From positions 18,154,570 through 18,218,569 of the forward strand of contig NC_034016.1 of assembly GCF_000346465.2 (NCBI RefSeq): 64,000 bases of DNA, written 5' to 3'. Source of the DNA: Prunus persica. Its lineage: Eukaryota; Streptophyta; Magnoliopsida; Rosales; Rosaceae. The translations under genes were made by a program, and so were the position numbers. Shown here piece by piece: positions 20,434-31,600 of this stretch. Numbering within the stretch: the stretch's first letter is position 1; each line of letters begins with the position of its first letter. Under the pieces are notes generated by a model, which did not search any database, was not told the DNA's origin, and saw only the letters and a list, made by a program, of their open reading frames with translations.

Positions 20434-22136
20434 ATGGAAGACTACATGAGAGGCTGTACGAGGAAGCTGGCGCTCTGGTACACGCGGACGTTCAAGCCCA
20501 TTATGACCCACGACGAGCTCGAGCCCATCATGGCCACCTTCGGCTTCGTCGGCCTGCCACCGGCGGCCTCCGCCAAGGAGTACGTCTTCTCCGCCGCTGT
20601 CGGCCGCCGGAACAAGTGGGTCCGGGCGGTGGAACCGCCGTTTCCGAGGCCGAGGCTGCCGTACCCGAGAATCGACGGGCTTCATATTTACACGTATCGG
20701 GCGTTTATCGACGCCGTTAACTTTTACCTTGAGATGTGTAACATTTCCGATCTCTTCCATGTAAGGTAAGGTTTCTTTGTTTACTGTTCCCGATTTTGGT
20801 GTATTTTATTTTATTTTTGCCTTGTTTTCCGCTGTGGTACTTGGCTTTCGATTTTTTGCTGGGTTTGTTTATGTTTTTGTGCACTGTGTGATGATACGTT
20901 TTGCCATGTTGCTAGTTATGATTTGACTTTAGAAATATATATTATATTTGTTTTGGGCGTAGTAGCTGGATTTACACTCGAGTTCATGTGTTCGAATTCT
21001 CACTCTTAATATTGAGTTTATGAACAAAATGAAAAAGAGTTCAAGCTGAGGAATGTTAATAGCGAGTTGTAATAGCATATTGGTATGGAACATAAACATG
21101 TGGCATTTTTGACCAAGTCCCTCTAAAAATAGGGGAAGAATATGTAGTTAATTTAACTTCAAATTGTATATGAATTGTTGACATACATACACAACTGCAG
21201 TCTTTAATTCAAATAATCATATTGGTCCAATTAATGTTATTAGGGTGCAACTAGGTTGCACCAATCCGTGTTGTACTATCTCAACTAATCATGTATTGTA
21301 TCATCGTTTTAATAGAGGCAAGACTCGCGTAAATAAGAAGAAGATGATACAACGCATGTTTAGTGGAGATTATTCACACAAAAAATTATTAATTAATAAT
21401 CATATTGACCTAATTAATCGGATGCTCGTGTTTCAAAGTGATATGACACACCCAACCCAACCCACATTGAAAGAAAATATGATACTGTTAATAATCTCTT
21501 TTTGGTTTGTTTGTTGGTTTTTTCTTTCTTTAGCGTGAAGTTTGAAACATCTGTGCTTGGCATCTACTGAGATTTCTGGAAAATAGGGTAGAAAAGTAAT
21601 TTACAATTGAATAGTTTAATAAAGGTCAGAAATAAAATGCAAAATGCCACGCAGATTGCAAATTTAATTAATCTTCACGAAGTCTGTATATGATGATGTA
21701 TCCATCAGCTTTGTTGATGCATCTTTACAGACTTTACTGGCATAAAATGTAAGCTAATATATTATATGTTTTCTTTTAATCTGCAGAATATTAGATTTCC
21801 ATTGTGGATTTGGATGGATTTTAACGTAATAATGACCGTTTGATTCTACTTTGTTTGTGCCTTATACAATGCAGAGGTATGCCGCTCCATGATCTCAGTC
21901 GAATTAGTGACAGAAACCGAAAGTGGCGGAAAATGGAAGAAGATGACAGTGTGTTTGTTTACAGAGAAGGAACACTGGATCAAGCTACATTCAATCTTTA
22001 TCACCCTGCTAGTAAGAGCATCAGCAACAATCCCAATAGCAGCGGCAGCGGCGGTCACAATTCGATCCTTATTCGGGATAAGGGAAGCAATACCCCTGCC
22101 AGCTGCATTGTTCCTTTGAAAGATATCATAGTATGA
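20434..22136 (+). CDS. Conserved plant protein of unknown function, two exons
   Basis: Exons 20434-20765 and 21875-22136 (AG|GTAAGG donor, GCAG acceptor), 197 residues. Exon 1 is GC-rich and strongly coding; it starts MEDYMRGCTRKLALWYTRTF and contains HDELEPIMATFGFVG, VRAVEPPFPRPRLPYPRIDG and HIYTYRAFIDAVNFYLE. Exon 2 gives HDLSRISDRNRKWRKMEED and a low-complexity Ser/Asn/Gly tail ending PLKDIIV. No signal peptide, membrane segment or known catalytic motif is seen. The shape is a small soluble, basic, mixed alpha/beta protein with a disordered C-terminus. I do not recognise a domain name. The intron (about 1.1 kb) is AT-rich and may hold a small SINE remnant near 20960-21030. Confidence 0.75.
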
Positions 22137-23485
22137 GAGTGATACTCATCAAGGTTGTAACTTGGAAGAATATAAGCAACAAAAACCTCACACAATTATC
22201 TTCATTTTATAAACCCAAAATTTTGCTTTCCCCATCCACTCTTCCTTTCATGTGTGTGTGAGTGCGAATGTGTGCTCGCCAAATTTTAGTTTAAAGAATG
22301 TTCAAATCAACTAGCTCTTGATTCATACTTCTTTCCGCAACCAAGTTTGAGGAAGAGTCTAACTTCAACCATCTCGTGAAGTAAATGTCCACTTCAATTA
22401 TAAACTCCTTTTGCGTGTGTGTCGGCCATTTCACATTTTAGTGTGAGTAATTTTATGGACCTTGGACATCCAAAAATTCTCTGGACTAGAGATATTTTGT
22501 GGTTCCTTGGTGTTGAAGTCCAGAAGAGTTGGGCTTTGGCTTAGCAAATGAGGATGCAGGCACTTTAGCCCATTTTATTTGTTGGGTATCGATATCTCTT
22601 GTTTACAGTCGTCTCCCTTCTCAAAAGATGTGCCAAAATAAATAAATAAACGCAAGTTCATTCTAAAAGTAATTTGTGTATAGACAAAAAATGTGCACAA
22701 ATACAAACCATTGGAATTAACAGTGAGATAGCGCCAACAGAGTGGAAAAAAAGACTTGATTTTCAGGTTTGAATTCTTAAGGCATTTTGATAATACGTGT
22801 GTGTGAGAAATTTCATTTTTCTTGTAATTTAGATTATCTTTTGTATTTGAAAAAACACACACAGTGAGATATCATATATTATACATGACTCATAAAAATA
22901 TATATTTTTGCAAGAATCATGGTCCGATAAACCCTTTCATCTCAACTAGAAAATAAATATAAATGATCTTTGGAATTAGTTTTTATTTCTTTTTAATTAT
23001 TTATTTCAAGGCTTTCCGTATCTCTGTCTGCCATCAATACAAAGCCTCAAATCCCCTCCATCTTGAATGAAGCCAAATGCAGGCGCCAAAGCCCCTTTTT
23101 GAGTCTCCATTCCCCGCGAAAAAGAAAGAAAGGAAATTAAAGCTTCCATCTTTTCCATGGTGTATAGGGTCCAAGGCCTAAAGACCAATACACCCTTCAT
23201 CTTGGCCTCGCAGAATGTGCCCCCAGTGTGAACTCTGGACACCATTGTAGGCTATTTGTCAAAATGTTCAATCTTTTCTCATAGAGTTTCTTTGTTTCTA
23301 GTCCAGCAATTAACCACAACAAGCCTTACTTCATCTCAGCAAGGAGATTGAGGTAATTTAGGCACAGAAAAAGGAGAGCTTTCTACACCCTTCTTCAACC
23401 CAGTTTGCATCAAAAGGATAAAAAGAAAAAGGAACTCATTTCAAGTACAAACCACACTTCTCATAGATAGGCCTCATCATCTCAA
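22137..23485. other. Intergenic region upstream of the expansin-like gene
   Basis: 3' UTR of the preceding gene and promoter of the expansin-like gene. No supported gene. 23006-23245 is open on the minus strand but has no recognised domain. No transposon identified. Confidence 0.4.
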
Positions 23486-24498
23486 ATGGGAGGAACCCTT
23501 CAAGCTACACTTCTCTACTTGGTTCTCTACTTGGTTCTTTTGCATGTATGCAGGTGCAGCAACATTGTTGTTTCGCAAGATGAAGAATGGAAGACTGCTA
23601 CTGCAACATATTCCAAAGAAACAGATGGGTCTATTATTACTGGTACTCTTCTTGCTTCTGGTGCAAAAAAGTTGCAAACTTTTCTAGTTTTTTGACTGCA
23701 TAAACATAATGTTGCTCCATATTTTACAGTTTTTCAAGGTCTTTTTGTTTTTTTGTTTGTTTATGTTGCAGAAGGTGCTTGTGGTTATGGGGACCTTCAC
23801 AAGATTAGCTATGGCAAACACAGTGCTGGGTTGAGTGGCATTTTATTCAACAAAGGGAGTATATGTGGGGCTTGTTATGAGTTGAGATGTGTTGACCACA
23901 TCTTGTGGTGCCTGTTAGGGAGCCCCTCTGTTACTCTCACTGCTACAGATTTCTGCCCTCCAAATTATGGGCTTTCAAAAGATTATGGTGGTTGGTGCAA
24001 TTTCCCTAAAGAACACTTTGAGATGTCAGAGGCAGCATTCGCTGAAATTGCAAAGAGAAAAGCTGATATTGTGCCAGTTCAGTATAGGAGGTAATAGAAA
24101 ATTCTTGTTTGATTTTTTTTGTTTTTTCCTTTGTTCTATTTTTGATATTTGGCACTAAGCAAAGATCTCTTTGGGATTTTTTTTTCTTGTGCAGGGTGAA
24201 GTGTGAGAGAAGTGGGGGGCTGAGATTCATGATGAGTGGAAGTTCTCACTTCTACCAAGTCTTGATTACAAATGTAGGTTCAGATGGGGAAATACTTGCT
24301 GTCAAGGTGAAGGGTTCGAGAACCGGTTGGATACCAATGGCCAGGAACTGGGGACAGAACTGGCAAAGCAATGTCAATCTTAAGGGGCAGCCTCTTTCCT
24401 TTGAGGTAACCATCAGTAGTGGAAGAACACTCACATCTTATAATGTTGCTCCAGCAAACTGGCAGTTTGGTCAGACATTTGAGGGGAAACAGTTCTAG
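23486..24498 (+). CDS. Expansin-like B protein (EXLB type)
   Basis: Three exons: 23486-23642, 23772-24090, 24195-24498; 780 nt, 259 residues. Signal peptide at residues 1-24 ([14 protein letters not shown] core), then a domain 1 (double-psi beta-barrel) with [16 protein letters not shown] and the cysteine cluster [10 protein letters not shown], and a domain 2 (CBM63-like) beginning at about residue 165 with [20 protein letters not shown], and aromatic residues in [15 protein letters not shown]. The pattern is that of expansin-like B proteins, cell-wall proteins whose loosening activity has not been shown as it has for EXPA and EXPB. The position equivalent to the catalytic Asp of expansins (HFD) reads HFE here. 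Secreted to the apoplast (inferred). Confidence 0.9.
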
Positions 24499-25820
24499 CA
24501 TGGGAAACGTGTAAGTTTGAACTTGAAATGCTCCGGCTATCAGATTATCATTTCTGAAATGTGGCTGTCTGATTGGAACCTCTAAGTCCTGATCTCATCA
24601 GTTTTGAAGATTTAAACAGAACTTGCACATTTACTCATGGTCATGTGTCCTTGTATCACTCCAATTTTTCTGCTATCCTACAAAGTTTGGGTTGTGGTCA
24701 AAAAGAAGAGAGAAAATTGTAGAAGAAAGTTGAAAAAAGGGGAATACGAGGTCCCAGTTTTGTTTCTTAATGATATGATGATTAGAAAGTGTAGTATTTG
24801 ATGGAACATGTAATTATTTAAAATTAAAGTTATGCCACTACATCCTTCGTTGTATTCTGACTTTAATGGCTATATTTGCTTTATGTGTTTTTTGTCTTTG
24901 GAGAAAAAGAAGATACACATGTGAAAATGAAGATCATTCAGAAAGAAAAGGAAAATGAGCAGTAAAATGAAAGAAAATATGAGAAGGGCTGAGAAAATCT
25001 TAGAGAAAACATTCAGAGAGAAGTATGTTTCATTGAAGTTTGTGTTTATAAACTGAATTACATTGGTAACTCATCCTTATATGGTGAAGCTAGAGTCAGT
25101 TACATAATGCAAACACTTACAGACTGGTAATCAGCCTACATAAGTCCCATTTTCTCTTAGAGAAGTTAGTAAGACAAGTTTGTGATATCTGGCACTTCTG
25201 CCCACCTCAGCCATGGTCTTCGATACACTTGAAGGATTTCCAGATTGTGTTTGGGTGTTGTGCAGCTTCCTTTGATTTTGTTTGTTTGGTCACTTGTGCT
25301 CTGCTGCTGTTATCATAACAAATTCCCTTCCATTTGGCTAACAAAACTGTCCGGCATACGCATTCAAACAAGTGTGATGCAACACATATGTGCCCGACTG
25401 AAAGAGCTTCTCTTGCTCGAGTTGAGGAAGTACTTGCTTTAAAATGTAAACATCCAACATAGGCAGCTAAACCAATCGTACCACTTCTAGTGTGCACAAT
25501 AAGAAATGATAACGTAGGACAATCCATTATACAGATCATAAAACTGAGCAGTCAAACACAGCTTTCAGTGATAATAGACTTGAGAGTTAAATGGGTATGT
25601 AAGAAAAATAGAGTTTAGAATGGTTATATCTAAGGGTGTATCATTCTATTCTACCGCAAAGTAACCACGATGCTTTGTCAAAATGACAAAGAACTCATAG
25701 GGCAATTGTAATCACATGGCAGATGCAGTCAATAGTATTTTATCCATTATGGTTAGAGTTTCATACATACTTCCTTACAGACAATATCATATGATCTAAA
25801 TCCAGCAAGTCATCGATGGC
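24499..25820. other. Intergenic region, probable LTR-retroelement fragment
   Basis: 24500-24900 is the 3' flank of the expansin-like gene. 24985-25180, read on the minus strand, resembles the 3' part of a copia-type LTR (a stretch TAAACACAAACTTCAATG followed by CTCTCTGAATGTTTTC). 25207-25539 is open on the minus strand and may be a decayed piece of a neighbouring retroelement, but I find no diagnostic gag-pol motif. No host gene is seen. Confidence 0.35.
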
Positions 25821-26840
25821 TCACTTGACTGCCATTTCTTCATTCTCCTCTAAAAACTCCAGAGATTCACCATAATACTTTTGAGCATCCTGCCTCAAAA
25901 TACCTGAAAGACCTGTCTCTCCCATGGATTCTAGACCATTAATGAGTATTCTAAAGGATGACCTATCTGGTTCACATCCCACCTCTTTCATCAAGTAAAA
26001 GCACTCCATTGCAAGTTTAGGGATTTTAAAACTTATCAATGTTGTCAATAGAGCATTAAAAGCCTCAAGTTCAGGGTGTAAATTTCTTTCTTTTTTCAAG
26101 CACAAGCAAAGAAGTTCAACTTGTTCAAACAATTCATTGCTAGCCATTACTTTAATCATATCAGCATAAAGTGAAACCTGCGGCCTATACCAGTGTTCTT
26201 TTCGAATATCTTCAAAGACCTGTAACGAGCAATGACAAGAACGCCAAATTGAAAACTGAATCAATCTTTATAATAAAACAAAAGAAAAGGGTGACAACCA
26301 AAATGAGATACCATGTAATTTAGCGGCAAATATTTATTAGGAGTCTGCGTAAACTGAAAACAGAAAGTAAAAGATAGCTTTTTTGCATCAAATTTATCAA
26401 ATTGGAGAGAACCCAATTGAATTTTGAAGATAAATTCATGGAAAATCAAAATGAAAGCAAAAATGAATTAAAGTAAGACTGCAAGACCAAACCTTGAGGG
26501 CCAAGAAGCACTCATTTTGGCGGAGGAGGTCACGAAGGACAGCCATCATGTCGAGCTTCAGCAAGCGCCTGAACTTAGAACCGAACGCTTGGTCAAGAAA
26601 GCTCTGGTTCTTCTTGGCTCTCTTCAAGGCCTGTACGGTCTGTATGGCTTCGATGCTGAGGTGTCTCCCTTTCTGCAATGGTCTCGGGTTATTGCTTCTG
26701 TCTCTCATCGTCACTATCAGTTTCCATCTTTTGGGTCTCGAGAGCTGAAGAGATGAGGGCTGAGGCTCTGCGTTGAAGATTAAGTTTCTGGGCAGAGAGC
26801 TGAAGAGAGTGAGAGCTTGAGTTGCCGAAGAGGGTCTCAT
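25821..26840 (-). CDS. Short PPR protein, THYLAKOID ASSEMBLY 8-like (THA8L type), chloroplast
   Basis: Two exons, 26493-26840 and 25821-26219 (CTCAAG|GT donor, TTACAG acceptor), 747 nt, 248 residues. After a basic, Ser-rich N-terminus that fits a plastid transit peptide, the conserved core runs MRDRSNNPRPLQKGRHLSIEA, then LKLDMMAVLRDLLRQNEC, RKEHWYRPQVSLYADMIKV and a C-terminus QDAQKYYGESLEFLEE. This is the pattern of THA8-like proteins: small P-type PPR proteins with only four to five repeats, which bind RNA; the family member THA8 acts in splicing of plastid group II introns. Orthology to Arabidopsis At3g46870 is likely from the shared core but is from memory. It is divergent to the ARF-GEF gene at 28619. 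Confidence 0.88.
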
Positions 26841-28618
26841 TTTCTGTTGCTCTCTCGCTGGCCAAACCAGTCACTTTGTTTTTTTTTTTTGGTCGAAAGG
26901 CCCAAACCAGTCTGTTCTGGGAAGAGGATGATGTACAGAGAGAAGTAGTGATATGTCGTTGCGGTTTGGCTGCCCATTTGGCAACACAACAATTTGAACG
27001 ACATGTCGTTGGTGAAGCTAACGCTACAACTCAACTTTGGGCAAAGCCCAGTAATTCAGGGCTTAAAATCAGAGATGCTGGGTTTACTGTTTTACTGCTG
27101 CCACTGTATATATCCAGTTTACAGTTTTCACTTTTTCACCAGCTGGTTAATTAATTATTCCCATCGTTCTAGACTTGTATTAACATCTGCAATCAAATAA
27201 ATTTATGTGCTAATTTTGAGATTGGTGGTGTATCAGTATCAGCTTCCTAATTGTTGGGTATGGCCTTCCATCAAGTACATTGCTCAATGGCTTCACAGTT
27301 TTTTGTTTTGCAACATTTTTTTATATTCAAATTGTGTAATTAGTGACAAAAGATGGTTGAGTTTATAAAATAATTGTATTTGGTGGTAACTGTTTTGTCA
27401 ATTATGTGTAATGCATGGCTAATTAAAAGACATTGAAGTTCATGAGGAAAACCAAAGTAAGATAAGAATCACTTTTTTTTTGCCTTCCTCTTGTTATAAG
27501 GTGTATGGACCCAAAAATAAAAAAAAAAACTAATAAAGAACATTTAGCGTTGACATCCGAATTTTTTTGTTTTAGTACAAGTGATAGTCTAAATTAAGAG
27601 GAGGGAAAATTTTCATACGCACACAACTATGATGTTATAGGAATTCAAATTTGAGATAGGCAACATAACCATTTTCAACCAAGAAGCTTTTTATAACCAT
27701 TAATTAAGCTAAATAGGGGATGTGAGTCCACCACATCACGAGTGACCATATGAACAAAATCACCGCTTGTTGATGGTTCTTCCAAGGGTGACTTTAAAAC
27801 TATATAAACAACCTTATGCAATCCTCTCGTGTGAGGAAAGGTGGACAAGTATGGAGAGTAATTTTTGGAGTGCCAAAATCATGTTCTTTTATTTACAAAT
27901 GTAGTTGTAAGGTTCTTTAAAAAGTTGTAAAGGTAATTGTAAATTTGAAAATGAGACGTGTAAGATCTATAATTTAGACTAATAACATATGAAACACATT
28001 GTTGCAATTTATCACATGCATAAAAAAAATTGTATCAATTTTCCACCTCAATTAAAATTTCGTTGTAACGTGTCACATGTAGCTTAACTTGGTCTATTTT
28101 TTCGTCCTAAAAATTATGCATATTTTATATGTGACCCTTTTAAAAGGTATTCTGAAACCCTCAATATCGAAAAATACATAAACATCAAAATAAAATGAAG
28201 GAAATTTTTAAATAAAAGGTACAAAAAGCAAACGAAAATATTCACACACTGAAAAAAATATTCAAGAAATATAACCATAATCCAAATGATGTAATCAAGG
28301 ATTAGTGGATTGGTTTACTTTAATATGTTCACAAACACAAACACAAAGACAGAGAGAACAACGTAAGTGGCATAAGAATTTTCCGATAAGAACGCAATTG
28401 TCGGCGCACGCAGGTCCTCAGGCAACAACTAACCAAACCATACCAACAGCTGATGACAAAGTCACATATAAAACTATAAATATTAAATAAAATAAAAAAA
28501 ACTCTCGTTTTCATCTCACCACTCTCTCTCATCTCTAATCTCGTACTGGAACGAAATGAGAGATCCCATCGTCACCGCGAATGTGTAACTCGCCGATCAC
28601 CGTCGAGATCTCAAATCA
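26841..28618. other. Divergent intergenic region (THA8-like / ARF-GEF), with one partial SINE
   Basis: 27565-27680 is a partial, minus-oriented copy of the SINE family described at 39140. The rest is AT-rich. 28300-28618 is the likely 5' UTR and promoter region of the ARF-GEF gene; a short upstream open reading frame (28556-28588) lies in it. No other gene. Confidence 0.45.
28556..28588 (+). promoter_or_regulatory. Short upstream ORF in the ARF-GEF leader
   Basis: ATG to stop reads MRDPIVTANV, ending 30 bp before the main ATG at 28619. It would be in the mRNA if transcription starts upstream of 28556, which the pyrimidine-rich sequence at 28500-28550 suggests. It could reduce translation of the main frame; this is inference. 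Confidence 0.4.
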
Positions 28619-31600
28619 ATGTCCGCTTCCCAAACCCTAGGCGGCCCTTCCCGCGCCGGCCGCCTCCTGGGCCCGTCGCTCGACAAGATCGTAAAAAATG
28701 CTGCGTGGCGCAAGCACTCGCATTTGGTCGCCGCCTGCAAGTCCGCGCTCGACAAGCTCGACTCGATCTCCGACTCGTCCATCGTCGACCCAAAATCGCC
28801 GATCTCCGGCCTCTCCCTCGCCGACTCAGACTTCGTCCTCGGCCCCATCCTCCTCGCCCTCGACTCCGCCTACCCCAAGGTCGTCGAGCCCGCCGTCGAC
28901 TGCGCCTTCAAGCTCTTCTCCGTCGGCCTCTTCCGCGGCGAGATCCACGGTTCCGATCAGAAATTTGTTCTCTTTAAGCTCGTCGAGTCGCTGTGTAAGT
29001 GCGCTGGGCTCGGCGAGGAGCCGATCGAGCTGGGCGTGCTCCGGACTCTGCTTGCCGCTGTGAGATCGCCGCGGGTTTTGATCAGGGGCGATTGTTTGGT
29101 GAATATTGTGAGGACTTGTTACAATGTGTACCTTGGGGGATTGAATGGGACCAATCAGATCTGTGCCAAGTCGGTTTTGGCTCAGATTATGGTGATTGTT
29201 TTCACCAGAGTGGAGGAGGATTCTTTGAATGTTAGCATTTCTAGGGTTTCGGTTAATGAATTGTTGGAATTCACCGATAAGAATTTGAACGAAGGGAGCT
29301 CCATTTTCTTCTGCCAGAATTTCATCAATGAGGTTATGGACGCGAACTATGTTGGTCCGGATGGTAACAAAACGGTGCCGTCTCCGAAGCCGAAATTGCA
29401 AAATGGCAATGCCGGTGGACGCGGTGAATCGGGTGGTGACGGAGATTCGAATGCTGATGGAGCTGAATCGGGTGATGGCGGTAGTAAGATTAGGGATGAT
29501 GGGTATCTTTTGTTTAAGAATTTGTGCAAATTATCGATGAAATTCTCATCACAGGAGCACTCTGATGATCAGATTCTCTTGAGGGGTAAAGTTTTGTCAT
29601 TGGAGCTTTTGAAGGTGGTCTTGGACAATGGGGGTCCATTTTGGCGCAACAATGAGAGGCAAGTGATTGTATGCTAATCGTAGCCACTTGCTTATGATTA
29701 GTGTTACTTTTACTTTGAAATCTTAGTAGAGCAGATGTTTGTTGTTTCTGTTTCTGTCATTTTGCTCTTTGGCATATTTCTGGCGACTGTCAGGGTAGTT
29801 TAAATTAGTGACCAAATGATGTTTAACCAGTTTATATACTAGGGCAGTTTAAATGCAGGCGCTTAAGCAATCATGAATGCTGCACTAAGTGTCTTTTTCT
29901 TCTTGTTAAGGACTTTTAATCTGAGACGCAGTCTTTTTCTTGTTACACTGTTTGTGATATATTGTTGTTATTAAAGTAGGCTTTCTTTTGCACCAAAGTT
30001 GATGCATCACTCCTGAGAATGCCAATACTTTTTGTGGCACAGGTTTCTCAATGCTATCAAGCAGTTCCTCTGCTTATCACTCTTAAAAAACAGTGCGTTG
30101 TCAGTCATGGCCATTTTCCAGCTTCAGTGTTCTATTTTCACGAGCTTGTTATCAAAATTCAGATCAGGGTTGAAAGCAGAAATTGGTATATTTTTTCCAA
30201 TGCTCGTCTTACGCGTGCTCGAGAATGTTCTGCAGCCTAGTTTCTTGCAAAAAATGACAGTCCTCAATTTATTGGAGAAGATCTCTCAGGATTCACAGAT
30301 TATCATTGACATTTTTGTCAACTATGACTGTGATGTGGATGCCCCGAACATCTTTGAAAGGTATTGCACTTGTCTGTTACATTGTTGCTTTCTGTGCCTC
30401 TGATTCCATCAGAACCAGCATTTTCTCTGGGCAATTCTTTATTTTCTGTTTTGGGATAGCTAGCATGTTTTAGTTTTCTTTCAAGTTTGAAGCTCACATA
30501 GTTTTAACCATATCTGAACAAAAAATCTTAAGCTTGAATTCTACCTAGGAGATAACAACATTTATCTCGAACTTTAAGGTTGCATAATTGGGGTGCTTTT
30601 GTTACTAATGAAACTGGCTGGACAAGCACTTCTGCGCTATGAAGCTATTAAATATCTTCAATACCTTTATTAGAGATTAGAGTGTAGGCAAAGGTTGAGT
30701 GTATGTGTAGCTAAAGGAGAGGAAAATTGTCTTCCAATCAGTCTCTTTACTTAAAAAAAAAAAAAAAAAATCTCTTTAGGTTCTTTCTGAGCTAGATTCA
30801 GAGCTACGACTTGGAAATTTCCCAATTACTGTATATTCTTTTTCAACCAAATTAGCAATATTGTCTATGAACTTCAATAATTTGTTTTCCTTTTAATCTA
30901 TTTTTCCTGTACATGATACAATTTTTTTTTTGGGGGTGGGGGGTGGGGAAGCTGTTTTAATATATTAGAACCATTTGTAGCCAGCCATGTATAAAGCTGA
31001 TCTGGATCCCTTTCTTATTTTAAATTAGAATATAGATTATTCTGTCCCATGTAGACGTTTGGAAAATATGACTACGTTCTTTTGCATTAAGACAATTGAG
31101 TGGTTGGTTTTGCCAAATGTCTTAGCTTAAACCCAGTTTTTCTGCCTTTGGGGCTATTTATACTTCATATAACAGAGCTTAGTACTTAAACCTCCCTCTC
31201 TCTCTCTCTCTCTCTGTGTAACACACACACCACACATGCATTTTTAACCTTTTATTTTCATTCCCTTTTAAGCGTTGTGTTTTTGTAAAATGTATTAAAA
31301 CCCTTATAATTCCATCAGATATTTGCAGGATTGTCAATGGTCTTCTGAAAACAGCTCTAGGACCACCCTCTGGTTCAACAACAACACTGTCTCCAGTGCA
31401 GGATATCACTTTCCGGCATGAATCAGTAAAGTGCTTGGTTAGCATCATTAATTCAATGGGAGCTTGGATGGACCAACAGCTGAGTCTGGGAGACTCCTAT
31501 CTACCAAAGACCAATGAGAGCGACACTTCAGCTGAGAAAATGGAGAATCAATTGACCTCAAATGGTGAAGAAGGAGCTGCTTTTGATAATGAATTACACC

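Noticed and set aside
20173..20760. Long minus-strand frame opposite exon 1 of the unknown gene
   Set aside because: The plus strand holds the coherent gene with a good splice junction; the antisense frame is a shadow of GC-rich codons and a poly-A run.
20950..21040. Possible SINE remnant with TGTTCGAATTCTC
   Set aside because: Only a B-box-like motif; no A box at the right distance and no tail.
23006..23245. 79-codon minus-strand frame
   Set aside because: No domain, no splice context; insufficient support.
28826..29401. 191-codon antisense frame in BIG1 exon 1
   Set aside because: Antisense shadow of a strongly coding GC-rich exon.
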